Assembly: GCA_018350325.1 (NCBI GenBank)
Contig: JAEVLN010000021.1
Coordinates: forward strand, 744,001 to 808,000
Length of the DNA stretch: 64,000 nucleotides
Source: Globodera rostochiensis
Lineage: Eukaryota; Nematoda; Chromadorea; Rhabditida; Heteroderidae
Direction of reading: 5' to 3'
Positions 32,900 to 45,054 of this stretch are shown piece by piece (the stretch's first letter is position 1; each line of letters starts with the position of its first letter). A program made the position numbers and the translations under genes. The notes under the pieces were generated by a model. That model ran no database searches. It saw only the letters and a program-made list of their open reading frames with translations, and was not told the DNA's origin.

Positions 32900-35890
32900 A
32901 TAACATAAAGAGAAATTATAGTATAAAAGTGTAAAATTCAATTATTAATTAAATTTATTCTTTAGGAGTAATGTTATCTATCAAAATTTTAACATTTGAT
33001 TCAAAAAGTAAAACTAATAGCATGAGAACGTCGACTTTAAATCATTTTTATTTAAATGTAACATAAAACCACCGAAAGGCTACATTTAAACTATATTATT
33101 TTAAATGAAATAATAATTAATAAGATAACATAACATCATTGTTCAAAAATGTTTTTAGACAAATCAAACATCAATGAATTTAAAACAATTATATTTGTTT
33201 ATTCCAAAGTTTTTAAAAAGTAACAAAATTTTAAAACATTTTTATTTTAACTTTTTAACATGGAGCAATGGAATTCTCTGTTTAAGAAAAGATAAACTTT
33301 AAAAAAAATCCATTTCAAACGACTTAGCTTTTTGAGACATATTGAACCGGGTTTTCTACCACCAAAAGAATGTCGCTTAAATTAAACTATTTAATATTAA
33401 ATTTCTAAAAAACTGCTTATATTTATTGATTTGGGTCTCATGAGATATATGAATGCAAAAGTTGTAAAAATGGAAGGATAACAAAGTTATTTTAAATATT
33501 AATAAATAACGAAAATATGCTAAAAAATGTAAATATTTAAAATAATAATAATTAATGTAACTAAAATACAACCTTCAACAGCAAAATCAAAAAATCAATG
33601 GTTGATCAACGTTTTGGCAAATATCTTAAAACATTTTTATGTAACTGATTACGCCAAATCTTTTTATTATTTTACCTCTAGCCTGTTTTTTCCTTCTTTT
33701 AAAAAATAATGAATTCTATGTTGATTAAATGACTTATTTTGCCATACTCGTTTATTGAATAAAATTATTCTTTCAGTTTCATGTTTAAACGCTGTTTGTT
33801 TATTGACGAGTTTAATTGTTTTATTTTGGCTAAATTTTATTTTATCAAAGATCTGTTGTTTTTACATTATAAAATTTGGACAATTAATGCTTTAAAGCAT
33901 TTTTGAATATCTTTTTTTAAAATTTCCTTTAAACTTCCTTTGATTTTTTTCTTTTATTTGTTAGTTTATTGCAATTTTTTATTTCATTTTGTTGTTTCTA
34001 AGCTGGCCTTTTTGCTATATAAAATTTGTAAACTATGCACTTGCAGAAGAAAGACCTTAAATAGTTAAATATTTTATCAATACTAATCTTTACATCTTTC
34101 AATAATTGTTCCTCTTTTTTACCTCTTTTAAATGGCTTTTAAATCTTTGGTATTGGCTTTAATACTTTTATGATTTTTTTTTAATTTTATAACTTTATTT
34201 ACAATTTTTTATTTTCCTAGTCATTTATTATTTGAAAAATTATTGGAATTATTTTTGACCGATAAAATGTGGAATCTGCTTGTCAAAGAACATAATTTAT
34301 GGTGTTTGATTTTAAATTTAAGAAAAATAATGCAATACTACAAAAGCATTATAACGAGGTGCAAATGTGATTAAAAGTTCAGCAACAATTTAATTTAAAA
34401 ATAATACAAGAATATTACAATTATTTAAAAGAAGTTACGATGATTTTGTTTAACTACAATCAGTTGCATTCCATCACATGAAAAAACTACGAGCCGATAT
34501 TATGATGTAAAATATAAAAATATAATTGAATTATAATGCAAAAATTTGAATTTTATGAAAAATTGCATAAAAAGTTTTAAAGATTGTAAAATAGACTGAC
34601 TTTGAAACACTTGCCAATGTGCACTAATAAATAAAATAAAATTAATTTTAAATAAGCATCTACAGTCGAATCTTGATTTCATGAGGTCAGATGTCACACT
34701 TTTTTAAAGAAAATATTTAATGAAAATGCGATTTCGATTATAAAAATAAAAAGCAAAAAAAGATATAAAATTAATAAATAAAATCATAAATAAATTAAGA
34801 AAGTTATTTAACCTTTGCCAAAGCCAATATTCAACTAAACCAATTAAAAATTAAATTATTTATTAAGGCTATTTATTAAACTACATTAATTTAAATATAA
34901 TTATGTTGATTTAAATTATTGTTTTTGGTTAATATTCAAAAGAAAAATTATCTAAATGAGTTATATTTAAAAATGGTAAAAACTCAAATTGCACAAATCG
35001 TGAGCAAATGATGTAGCAAAAATACGGGAACTAAAAGTTTACTATCCAAAGCTAAAATTAATATATTAGTATTTATCGTTTTAAAAATAGAGCAATTTCA
35101 CAATTAGCAATGGGCGAGGCCCAATGGACAAAAATATTTAAAAGAATAAATAAATTGTTGACGTCTCATTTTGTCGAATACATAAATTGTAAAAAAATTT
35201 TAAACAAAAAAATTATGTCGTATTAAATTGTAAGATCTGTAATAAATGCAAAAAAACGCAAAAACAAAAATTCTTAGGAAATAGCAAAAAAGCGATTATT
35301 TACACTCTCAATCCATTAAAGTTCTGCTGAGAGCCAAATCATATTGTTAAATAAAACCATTGCTTGTCCAACGCAGCTAATTATAAATTTTCATAATGAT
35401 CGTGCTATTATTAAAAGAATAGCAAAATTTGGCAATAAAATAAATTTTTCTTTTATAAACAAAAATATGCATTTATTTGAAGGAAAATGAGATTCAAGAT
35501 TGGACTCTTTCTATAAAACATAAAATGATTAAATGCATTTCCTAAATTTTGGGTATATTCTTTTTAAAACAACATAATCTCTTATTATTAACAAAAGGAA
35601 TAGTAAATTAATAAAAGATAAACAACATTATCAATTTAAACTTACAAAAAATCAATAGGAGTGTTAAAAAAGCACATCTTTTGGTTCATGGGAAAATAAA
35701 TAAATATAATATTAACAAATATTAATGTTAATAAAAATCAACTCGGTAAAAATGTAAATTTTTAAAGCCACCTTAAAAATATATTAAAAATGCAAAAAAT
35801 TAATATAAAAAAGTATAATTAGTTTTAAAAAACTCAATTGCTTGAATAAATACAAAACAATCCAATAAAATATAAAACGCATAAAAGTTA
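32900..35890. other. Long A+T-rich stretch without recognised feature
   Basis: About 3 kb in which I see only A+T-rich background. The minus-strand frames 33377-33571 and 34500-34697 are Tyr/Phe/Leu-rich. No islands above about 35% G+C were noticed. Confidence 0.5.
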
Positions 35891-35898
35891 ATTTCGGC

Positions 35899-36099
35899 AT
35901 GAAGAACTCCAAGATCTACAGCCAGGAATTCACCAGGCAGGGACAGAACCATCAAGGCCAGCGACATGTGCAAGAGTCTGTTCTGTTAACCGATTCAAAA
36001 GAACACCGAACCATTCGGGACCCAAATGTTGTGGTAATAAAAGATCAAAGAACAAATATCACAAAAAAAATTATAATTAACGGAAAAAAATTAGTATAA
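35899..36099 (+). CDS. ORF of 66 aa, coding-like, unidentified
   Basis: ATG to TAA. The first 45 codons are balanced and hydrophilic: MKNSKIYSQEFTRQGQNHQG, then QRHVQESVLLTDSKEHRTIR; the end (NITKKIIINGKKLV) is Lys/Ile-rich. It is one of the clearer ATG frames in the window and stands out from 3 kb of blank A+T-rich DNA. It may be a complete small protein or a first exon. It lies on the same strand as the islands at 37.2, 37.9 and 38.3-38.9 kb, so a common gene is conceivable but unproven. Confidence 0.4.
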   Translation: MKNSKIYSQEFTRQGQNHQGQRHVQESVLLTDSKEHRTIRDPNVVVIKDQRTNITKKIIINGKKLV

Positions 36100-36719
36100 A
36101 TCTGTAAAACATTTAAGTCCATGTATTCATTCATTCACCTCCTCATATGCTCGTTCCACAAAACTTGTGAATTTAATATTTCCGATTCAATAAAAAGAGA
36201 TGTTTAAATATTAGCTGGATAATGAATTGTTTTCTTGTGCAAATATTAATTGCATCGTATACACCAGAAGGCTATTTATAAATAGATAAAAATAAATTTG
36301 AAAATATCTAAAAAGAACAAAACGAGAATTTTATTAAGTTTGCTGCCTGCTGCACAAATTATTTTTAAAAATGATTCTGACATAAATAAAAAATATTTGA
36401 TTATCTGACTAAATGAAAACTGAAGATACTAACACAAAAATATAATAAAATGATAAACAAAAAAATTAAAATACCCAATTAATCATTTATAACCTATCTA
36501 TAAACAATCGAATGCAAAGATAAAAAATAAAAATGATAACAGAATTTAAGATTATAAAACAAAATATTTATGACGCCGGATGATGAGCATGAAAACTCAC
36601 AATAATTATTAACATAAATTAAATTTAACAATATGAACAGGTTCTTACTTATTCTATTTATAAAATACAATTTTTATTTTACTTGTTAATGAAAAATTTT
36701 AATCAATTACATCTTCAAA

Positions 36720-36845
36720 CGGATGTGCTCTTAATGAAAAGGTCAGGTTTGGCGTTATTCTTCACTGGTCATATTAAAATGGTGCCGGTAAATATGGATC
36801 ATATGATCAGCGCTAAAATCACTCGTAACACATTATAGTTTTTCT
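36720..36845 (+). CDS. Coding-like islands, unidentified
   Basis: Two short frames adjoin: TSSNGCALNEKVRFGVILHW ending in TAA, and an ATG frame MVPVNMDHMISAKITRNTL ending in TAG. Both come from a G+C-richer patch. No splice sites join them clearly. Confidence 0.2.
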
Positions 36846-37183
36846 TTGGGCTGGTAATTAAAGCAAATCAAAATTCGTTTGTCCGGTGTCGCAAAATATT
36901 TTTTAAATCAATAAAATAAAAAATCGATGCAACAGAGAGATCTTTTATAAACAAATATTACCTATTTATTCTTCTTATTAACATTGTGCATACAATTGAA
37001 AAATTGCTTTTTTTGGCATTTAATCATATTTTATAAAAATAAATTTCTAAACTACTTAAACTTATTTTTTTTGTTTGAAACGAGAAATAAATGGAAATAA
37101 AACTATTTGTTATTGAAAAGCAGATTTAATAGAAACTAAATTCCTTTAAAAATTTGTTTAAGAAAATTTCCTTATAAGAATAA

Positions 37184-37261
37184 AAAATAGCATCCAAAAT
37201 TTCGAGGTCACAGGTCAACGGAATGTTTAGCTTTGAGCCGGATTCATCAGTTGATTCATGA
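37184..37261 (+). CDS. Candidate terminal exon, 25 codons
   Basis: The open frame KIASKISRSQVNGMFSFEPD continues SSVDS and ends in TGA, in balanced codons. AAAAAATAG and TTTCGAG are possible acceptors at its left. Unidentified. Confidence 0.25.
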   Translation, partial: KIASKISRSQVNGMFSFEPDSSVDS

Positions 37262-37851
37262 TCCTCAGCATAATTGCTAATTGTTAAGAAAAATTGTATA
37301 GTTATTAATAATTAATTAAGCTGCAGTATAAGAAATCAAAATGTATGTCTGCAAATAATTTTCAAATAATTTTTATTAAACCCAACCTTATAAAAAATAA
37401 AATAAATAATATTAATTAAAACATTCATCAAAATTTTTTTGAAGAAAAAAATAACCAAATTTAAATATAAAGAACAGCAAATGGACTCCTCGCCAGCTAA
37501 TAAGCAACAATATTTTTATTTTAATTAAATAAGCAATCGATGCTACTGACAACAATGATAAAACAACTTAATGTACTGTTTATAGTTTGAGAAAATCATT
37601 AAGCGAATGTCGTCAAATACATTGAAAAAATTTAAATTTATTAAATAAGATAACATTAGCAAATAAAACATTAATCCAAGAATCAGTAAAAAGACTAATT
37701 CAATTAAAAGAATAAACAAAACTCGATGCAAACTACAATTTTAAAGCACAAAGTAAAAGGCAAACATTTAATTTGCATAAAGGATTAACAAATGGCAAAA
37801 GTGGTCATTCGTATTGTTGGCAAGGAGTAAATCCAGCGTCGGTAGAATGAC

Positions 37852-38055
37852 ATGTTCAGCGAACTGTATTGCCACAAACCCGCTCGTTGTATTTCGAGCA
37901 GGTTTCAACAAACGCTATATGATAACTTTAACAGCGATGTGAAGACCTTTTCACGTGGGATAGAATTTAGCGAGATTAAACAAACAAAAACAGCATTCAA
38001 ACATTTAAAAAAACATATTTTTTACACAAATAAAGTCAATAGAATTCTAAAATAA
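37852..38055 (+). CDS. ORF of 67 aa, coding-like, unidentified
   Basis: ATG to TAA. The first 40 residues (MFSELYCHKPARCISSRFQQ, TLYDNFNSDVKTFSRGIEFS) come from a G+C-richer island starting about 37800; the Lys-rich end is A+T-driven. An overlapping frame through the same island is also open (...CSANCIATNPLVVF...), so the frame is not certain. It lies 260 bp before the kinase-like relic on the same strand. Confidence 0.3.
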   Translation: MFSELYCHKPARCISSRFQQTLYDNFNSDVKTFSRGIEFSEIKQTKTAFKHLKKHIFYTNKVNRILK

Positions 38056-38317
38056 ATACCATGCGAATTTTATTGTTATCGCGATTTAAAAATTTAATAT
38101 CGTTGGAATTTTTGTGATTAAAATGAATACATACTTGATTTGTTTTTATAATTTTTGCCATATTAAAATAAAATTTATACTTATTTTTTAGCAACAATAA
38201 TTAATATTTTAAAAAGTCTAAGAAACGCCAGTCTAAAATTTAACAAATGATGAATACAAATGGTTTGTTTAACAACTAATATTAGTCAAATTAATCTAGT
38301 TAAACATCAAGTACTAA

Positions 38318-38945
38318 TGTTTTATTTGAATTGAATGTGAAAAATTTCTTGTTAGGTTTATCCAAAGCTTTACAATTTCGTAAAATTTAACAAAACTTAA
38401 AATTACCAACTTTGGGCTAAGCGAGGACTCTCGCGCGTACTTGTTTCCATCCATGAGTATGAACTTAACAGTTTTCCGACGTGGATTAATGCTTTTAAAC
38501 CAAAATATTTAAAAAGCGTTAAAACTTATAACGTTAAATGGTTATGGAAACGACAACAACACATTTTAACATTATTTATTTATCCGATCCTCAATTAAAT
38601 ATTAATTATATTTTATTAATTTTTTTCATCACGGCTACAAGCTCCCGCATGCGCCGGATTTTTTGTCCAAAACCCAATTCCAATCAAGGAAGTTGAGTAA
38701 TATAGAGCAAAAAAAAAATTAACAAATGAATATTTTTTTTATTAAAACCATAAATTTATTAATTTTCAAAATCTCTAAATCTTTTTAATAAATTATATAA
38801 TGTTAAAAAGTAAATAACAAATCCTCATTTATTTGTTTTGTGCATATTTTTGAAGATGTTTAAATACTACCGCATATTGTTGCTGTCCTTACATTCGTGC
38901 ACTGCGCAGCGCTTGAATGAATTTAAATCTATTTTCCATATTTAG
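38318..38945 (+). pseudogene. Broken tyrosine-kinase-like domain, C-lobe
   Basis: Pieces of a protein kinase C-lobe occur in the right order. NLTKLKITNFGLSEDSR (from about 38384) matches the DFG region, with NFG for DFG and an in-frame TAA just before NLT. One frame over, FPTWINAFKPKYL...VKTYNVKWLWK...FIYP (about 38472-38590) sits where P-x-x-W-x-x-P-E-x-L...D-V-W-S-F-G belongs. Back in the first frame, GYKLPHAPDF (about 38633) matches the G-Y-R-L-x-x-P segment of tyrosine kinases. Finally YYRILLLSLHSCTAQRLNEF plus KSIFHI (38862-38942) matches the C-W-x-x-D-P-x-x-R-P-x-F-x-x-I end, after a GAAG|ATG junction. HRD is not recognisable. Loss of DFG Asp, APE and the arginine motif, plus shifts, point to a pseudogene, though short introns could explain some breaks. 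Confidence 0.55.
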
Positions 38946-39049
38946 TTATGATATATATAAGATAAACATACGTACAACTTTGCATTTTTTGATGTCAAGG
39001 TTGCTGGTGTGCGCATAGTTTGTTGCTGTAAATTTAAATTCCATTTTTT

Positions 39050-41110
39050 TAAATGTTTACGCTAAAAAATATATATTTTAAATCGCTAAATTTGTTAAAA
39101 GCAAATACGAATTTACCCAATTTACAAATATAATCAATCTTTATTGGCAAATATGACAATCAACAGTCTAAAAGATTGATAATACAATCACATTGAAAAT
39201 AATGTTTAGACTTTCAAAAGTATAAATAAATTAAAACAATTAATATCATTTATATTGAATGGCGATAAAATATTTTGTGTTTGCTTACTTAATATAAACC
39301 TTATTATTAATTTTCAATAAAACTCTCAAAGATTTCGTCGTTTCGAGCGTATATGAAGTTTTTCTTGATTAATTTTTTGGGTAATTAAATTTACGTGGTA
39401 TTATACTGGAATTTTTATTTGTTTCCAAAAATTACTATAAAATTAATATATATGGATTTAAAAAATAATGCACAAACAAAGCAATAAAGTCCTAAGGGTG
39501 AGTACAAAATCACTAAAATGAATCAAACCAAAAAAATTAATATACTGCTAAAATAAAATCATGATCAATTCTAAAAACAATTTTAATAAAAGTTTTATTA
39601 AAAATAAAGAAACAAAGTGTAAATAAATTCAATTGAAATGAAAGTAAAATATTTGTTACTGCAATTGACAGTAAAACCCTGAATTCATAAAAAAATAAAA
39701 TTATATAAAAAGTTCTTGAAACTGTTTATGCATCTTTATAAAATTAATTTCAGTTTTTCTTAATTTTTTCACCATCTCTTCCATATTTAAATCCGCTAAA
39801 TTCGAAAGAGAAAATGTAAAGAAATAGTGCGCGATTTACACTAATAAATACAAGGCTAATAAAATAATTTAAACTTTCCAAAAGATAAGCAATTATTAAG
39901 ATTTTATGGTCAGTCTGTAGTTCAGTTCTAAATTTATAGGATAAAATTGCAACCTTTTGCCATAAACTAGTTTAATTTAATTACCAATGTAAAATAAAAA
40001 AAATATTCGTCAGCATTAATCACTGGCAAAAAACTTTAGCTTGTAGTGACTATTTTGCGATTTGCCACTATCATTAAGTCAACTACCCGTAAAACCCCTA
40101 CTGTTTTGGTATCCCCAGATAATTTTTTAAGCATGTACAATGCTAAAAATAAATTCTGTATTTTTTTTTTTTTTGCAAGATTATAATATTATATTATCAT
40201 CATTTGTGCCGTCTACCCAGAACCTCTTAATTGCTCTAATTACCTTTTTTTACTTTACAATAATCACAAAAATTCAAATATTGGCTTCCTTTTGCTATGC
40301 ATTAATTTTTTACTAAAATTATTTTTGGCATATATATTCCAATAGAAGCAGAAAATCCAATTGTTTTATAAAATAATGAACACATGTAGTAAAAAAGATT
40401 AGTACAATAAAGTTAATAATTATTTTGTATTTTACCGCATTATTTCAATTTGTTCCTTTTAAAAATAAATATATTTAGTACATAACCAAACGGTTCGGAA
40501 TTTCTATCATTGGCGAATTCCAATTATAAAACAAACAAATTACTTTATTTAATATCCATAATAAGCATTAAAATAATTAATGATAAAAGTCAACTGCTAA
40601 ATGATTTGCATATTTAAAATTGGACTCTGAAGAAAAAATAAATTACTCATTAAATTAACGTTATAAAAATTTCTACTTTTCCGTTTGGGGACCGCACATT
40701 CAAATTTTTAAAAAGGCAACAAAAACGCTGAAAAGTTGTAAGTACCAAAATCGAAATAAACACAGTTTTAACAAAAAAACTAAAATGTTGTATGCAAAAA
40801 CTTTAACTTAAATAAGTCTACGAAATTACCAATATAATAAAAATATTTTAGAAATCATTAATACTTTTAAAGATTAAAAATTTTCAATAATTATTATCGA
40901 AAACAATAAATTAAAAAAGGAGTATTCAATATTTTCACACAATCAACCTAGTAAAACTATAATTACATTCAAAAAACAATATAATATTAAAATTTAAATA
41001 CGGCGAATAAAATAATATCCGGCTAATGCCACGACAATGATTTAATTCTAGATAATGCTAAAACTAACGTTAATTTAAAAAATTAAAATATTTATTAAAA
41101 GGTGAACAAT
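39050..41110. other. A+T-rich stretch without recognised gene
   Basis: Mostly background. A patch at about 40195-40260 is open on the plus strand (IIICAVYPEPLNCSNYLF) with hydrophobic continuation; not called. A short segment at about 40558 (AAGCATTAAAATAATTAATG) repeats 27127 almost exactly. Confidence 0.4.
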
Positions 41111-41112
41111 TC

Positions 41113-41295
41113 ATGAAAGGCAATTATGCGAAGGCTTCCACAATCGAGGGTGGACTCGCGAACATTGCTGTACAAAATGATGATTTTATTGTTATATTTG
41201 TTTTAAATACTATCTACATTATCATCCATGGGAAAATTATGGTCCCGAAGGTATTTAATTTAACATTCAAAATTTCGAATCTATCAAATTTATAG
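41113..41295 (+). CDS. Coding-like ORF crossing the duplication edge
   Basis: ATG to TAG, 60 codons. The first 25 (MKGNYAKASTIEGGLANIAV) lie left of the duplication edge at 41220, in a G+C-richer patch; the rest is inside the duplicated segment. The second copy at 46258 lacks this N-terminal part, so the frame exists only once. Unidentified. Confidence 0.25.
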   Translation: MKGNYAKASTIEGGLANIAVQNDDFIVIFVLNTIYIIIHGKIMVPKVFNLTFKISNLSNL

Positions 41296-41706
41296 CGACA
41301 ATTTTATAAATATAATTCGGAAAGTCAGCCGATTGTGACAATTTGATATTCTTTTCTTATAACAGTTAGCATAGTCTTAACAGAATTAAACTAATTCATG
41401 ATGAATTCAAAGACCATGAAGTTAAAAGTCTTATTTAAAGTTTCATTTTTAAAAAATAAATATCAAAGGCAAATTCAAAAAAAAAAAAAACCTTAAAATC
41501 CCTTAAGTATTGGATGCAATTGTGCTGAGTTTGTTGTTCTTAAAAACCAACAAAAAATATTAAAACAAATCAAAATAAATAAACTTATTTTAATAAAAAA
41601 AACAACAATTCCATCACATTAAGACGCAAGCTTTTTGCAATCTGATAGAAAACACAAAGAAGATTTAGAATGAGAACAATGTCGCTTTAAAGAAGAGTAG
41701 AAGCAT

Positions 41707-42075
41707 TTGAAAAATCAAGCCGCAGATCAAAATATCCAAGGTAAAGAAAACAAAATTTGTAAAAATGCATTAACAGATTCTACAATCGATCTGCGCATTG
41801 TTGAGCTTCAATTAAAGGCTATCGTATTCAATACATTATTCATTATTGTATTCGTAACAACTAGCACCAGTACAACTACAATAAGTAAAACAGCACTAGC
41901 CTGTTTTCTGCAACAAATTGCTACGGATTTTAATATAATGTTAAATAAAACTGTTATTGTAAAGCAATATATAACATTACAGCATAAAAATAAAAATGAT
42001 TTAATAAAAGTTAAAAATGAAAAAAAAGTTAATTTATATTATAAAATATATAGCATACAAATACGGATTGATTAA
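41707..42075 (+). CDS. ORF of 122 codons in duplicated segment, copy 1
   Basis: The frame starts with TTG (first ATG is internal) and reads KNQAADQNIQGKENKICKNA, then a central hydrophobic stretch IVFNTLFIIVFVTTSTSTTT and a Lys-rich end. Copy 2 (46771-47139) differs by one residue (Ile to Asn) and keeps the frame, but the copies are too recent for that to show selection. A donor-like CAAG|GTAAAG near 41740 suggests the left part could be an exon instead. A possible membrane segment is the only feature. Unidentified. Confidence 0.25.
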   Translation: MKNQAADQNIQGKENKICKNALTDSTIDLRIVELQLKAIVFNTLFIIVFVTTSTSTTTISKTALACFLQQIATDFNIMLNKTVIVKQYITLQHKNKNDLIKVKNEKKVNLYYKIYSIQIRID

Positions 42076-43104
42076 GATTTCACGAAAACCCGTGCGTTCA
42101 TTACAGCATCAAATCCATAAGACTCATCCAAAGGAAGTTAGATATTCGAATTAATATTTAATAAAGAATGTCTAAATATCTCTTAGAATTTAATAAACTT
42201 ACATTTTTTAGTGAGTTAATATGTTTAAAGCAATTTTACAAAATTTGCACAAATTTATTACGAGGCCAACCAACGAGTGATTATTAGCCAAAGCAAACCA
42301 TTACTTTTATTGTACCGTCCACACCAGGATGCCGTTTTTTAATGATATTTACAAAAAACCAAAAAATTAAAATTAAATTGTTAAAAATTAAAAAAATCTT
42401 TATACAAAATCACAGATTAAAAACAAACAATAAATAGAACGTTGGAAATAAACCAAAAAATGATCAAATTAAACGATAATTTCGTAAAAAATCGAGAGCA
42501 TAATGAACTAAATAAATATCATAACTAAAAAAAAATAGTGTAAATTCTCTCCCTATTAATGTAAAATTAATTACATATGAGTCATCGCAATAAAAAATCA
42601 AATAAATATTTTAATCAGTATAATATATGTAGCAATTAAAATACTTATATTTTAAAAAGAATACTACAATGTGAATATTTATTATCTCTAGTTATAGAGT
42701 TCTTCAAGTACCAACGACATAATTAAAAATGCTGACGGGAAACAGATACAAAAATAAATATTTATGAAGCACTTTTTTAAAGTTAAATATAAAGAAAATC
42801 AAATTGCGCATACTCATATTTGAATATCGATATTTATTAAAATTGGCTAACGCCAACAATATCAGATTGCGTTTTAATTCACGGGATTTGCATTATGCTT
42901 ATAGTTACTTTTAACAATTTCTATTTATTTTTATTAATGTATTATTAAATCCTTATTTTAATATTTGGGTGTTTTCTATGTAACCTGTAAGTGAAAAAAA
43001 TAGATTTAACATATTGAAAAAAAAATTAAAAACTATTGATTAATGATAATAATAACAATAATACAAAAAGTTTGTTGATTAATCCAAGTATTAAAATTAG
43101 ACAC

Positions 43105-43250
43105 CGGAAACTTGGACCCAAAACCCAAAAATTTTTTGATCATTTTTTGGGTTTTTTTTTTTTTTGGGTTTTGCTCCCATCTGACCCAAAAATTTTTTGG
43201 TCCAATTTTTTGTACAAAAAACCATTTTTGGGTTTTGGGTCCGGACTTTA
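43105..43250. mobile_element. Small inverted-repeat element, copy 1
   Basis: The ends GGACCCAAAACCCAAAAATT and CATTTTTGGGTTTTGGGTCC are inverted repeats around a T-run and further ACCCAAAAATTTTTTGG arms, so the 140 bp can fold back on itself. No target-site duplication is evident. It lies inside the 3.6 kb duplication; a second copy is at about 48160-48296. Confidence 0.7.
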
Positions 43251-43378
43251 ATTAAAATTATCAAATGATTCCGACAAGCAAGAACAAGTTGCACAAAACA
43301 AACGTGCATTCGTACTCTAACCTAATATAATAGAATAATTACAAGAACAAAGAAATCTAAAACTGACAGATTTTGAGT

Positions 43379-43543
43379 GTATAAAAGCCCCACACAAAAA
43401 AAATTGTGTAGAAATATCAGAAACATATTACTTCCAAATTAAAATAGAAAATAACTTAAAATAATCCAAAATTTATGCGTTTTCAAAGATTTGACGAAGT
43501 CCTGCATGTGCGCCCGACGATCCGACGATATTTAGCGTGCTAG
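43379..43543 (+). CDS. TATA-box-like site and 22-codon ORF, copy 1
   Basis: GTATAAAAGCCCC near 43379 resembles a Pol II TATA box. About 90 bp downstream an ATG at 43475 starts MRFQRFDEVLHVRPTIRRYL, then AC and TAG, in a G+C-richer patch (GTGCGCCCGACGATCCGACG). The same arrangement is present in copy 2 (ATG 48526). The peptide resembles no family with confidence. Promoter function is inference. Confidence 0.3.
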
Positions 43544-44234
43544 CTGAAATTAAAATTAAAGCAAGTTTAATTATTAAATCAAAAATAATTAAATTTAACA
43601 ATAATGTGTAAATAAAATATACACTTTAAATAATATTTTGAATACAGAATTTTTAAATGATAAATAAATTTTATAATTTATAAAAATAATATTATTATAT
43701 AAAAATTTAAAGTAAAATTTACATTGAGCATACTTTTTATGAAGACCACTTTCTCTTGACCATGCAAGCATTTTGAGTTTTATCTAACTTTTAATTTTTA
43801 CAAATTCTTTTAGTTGGATTATTCACATCTCTATTTATTTTATGTTTTTAAAACTGCATTAGTAATTTTCAATTTGTCTAACTCGGGAACTGGACTTTTG
43901 ATAATGCTGTATAATCATTCTGCATTTTAAATCAAAAAATATTAGTTTATAATTTTTCAAGAAAATTTCCATGTTTTTTATAAGTTTGCGCGCCGGTTGT
44001 GTAATCAATTGATCATCTGTTAAATATATAAAGATTTAAATGAACACTTAGGAGTCCTCTTATTTATTTAATTATATTTTTATTTAGACTAAATTTTAGA
44101 TTTCTAAGTTTTTTGAAAATTAATAAAAAATACTTTAATTATAAAAAATCAAATTACAATTATCAAAAATTCCACCAGATAAAGAAAAAAGAATAGCAAC
44201 AGGAATTTACTGACTTTTTTAAATTCATATCTTT

Positions 44235-44340
44235 GCTATAGGGTTCGAGGTCGGGGTTAGAAGGGTCGTGGTCGGGGAAATTAAAAATCCCTTAAATTTG
44301 CGCGGTCGGGACGGGGTTGGGGTGATAACCCGGAAATATT
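44235..44340 (+). other. G-rich tract in duplicated segment
   Basis: Repeated GGTCGGGG-type motifs (GAGGTCGGGGTTAGAAGGG, GTGGTCGGGGAAATT, GCGGTCGGGACGGGG) form a strand-asymmetric G-rich patch in otherwise A+T-rich DNA. Copy 2 lies at about 49283-49383. It might form G-quadruplexes or be part of a decayed repeat. Confidence 0.5.
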
Positions 44341-45054
44341 ATATCTTTTTGTTCACGTTAATGAAAAAATGAATTTTAACTAAAGAAAAACAAACAATAG
44401 TATAAAGATTCTCATTAAACAAATTAAAGAAACCGGCAGGAGAATTAAGAACACTAAAAATAAATAATAAAAAATTACTCGAGTATATTTTCTGTTTTAT
44501 TTTCGTAACTTATTTAATTAATATCAAATACAAAAAATTCAGCATTCTTGCATGGTCTTTAAACACATTGATATTAAACCAGCGCGCCTCAAAAAATATA
44601 AAAACATATAATTTATTAAAAGTATATTTACATTTCGTAATTAAAAAATTACAATAAATATTACTAAAATACTTGGAACATGTTCTTGTAAACCTCAAAA
44701 AATAATAAAAATACATAAAAAGAGAAATATAAAAAGTAAAAAAAAAAAAAAACCTAAAAGTCTGGTTTTACCAAGAACAAATTTTTCCTATAGTTTGCTG
44801 GCCCCTGCTCATAAAAAATTAATTTAAATATTAAGGTCGAAATTAATAATTAAAATAGCGATTTAAAAAGAATAATTACTAATTATTCATTTAATTTATA
44901 AATGCAAAAACATACTACATTGTGTTAAAAAAACAACTGTTAAAAATACACTTTTTAATCATTTTAATAAATTTGCATGTTTTGTTAATGTTATACAATA
45001 GCCTTTATTTAATGATTACAAAGATACTTTAAAAATCAAACCAAGCAATATATA

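Larger units (their letters stand above)
41220..44824 (+). repeat. 3.6 kb segmental duplication, copy 1
   Basis: It matches 46258-49864 from TATCATCCATGGGAAAATTA to CCCCTGCTCATAAAAAATTAATT with few differences. Indels seen: copy 1 lacks about 31 bp after GATATTCT (copy 2 near 46389), has 24 extra bp at about 42690-42715 (AGTTATAGAGTTCTTCAAGT), lacks about 9 bp near 42905, and has about 11 extra bp near 44375. It contains the 122-codon frame, the inverted-repeat element, the TATA-ORF unit and a G-rich tract listed separately. Confidence 0.97.

Noticed and set aside
43036..43309. ORFs on both strands over the T-run and ACCCAAAA arms
   Set aside because: They are by-products of the foldback element, present identically in both duplicate copies.
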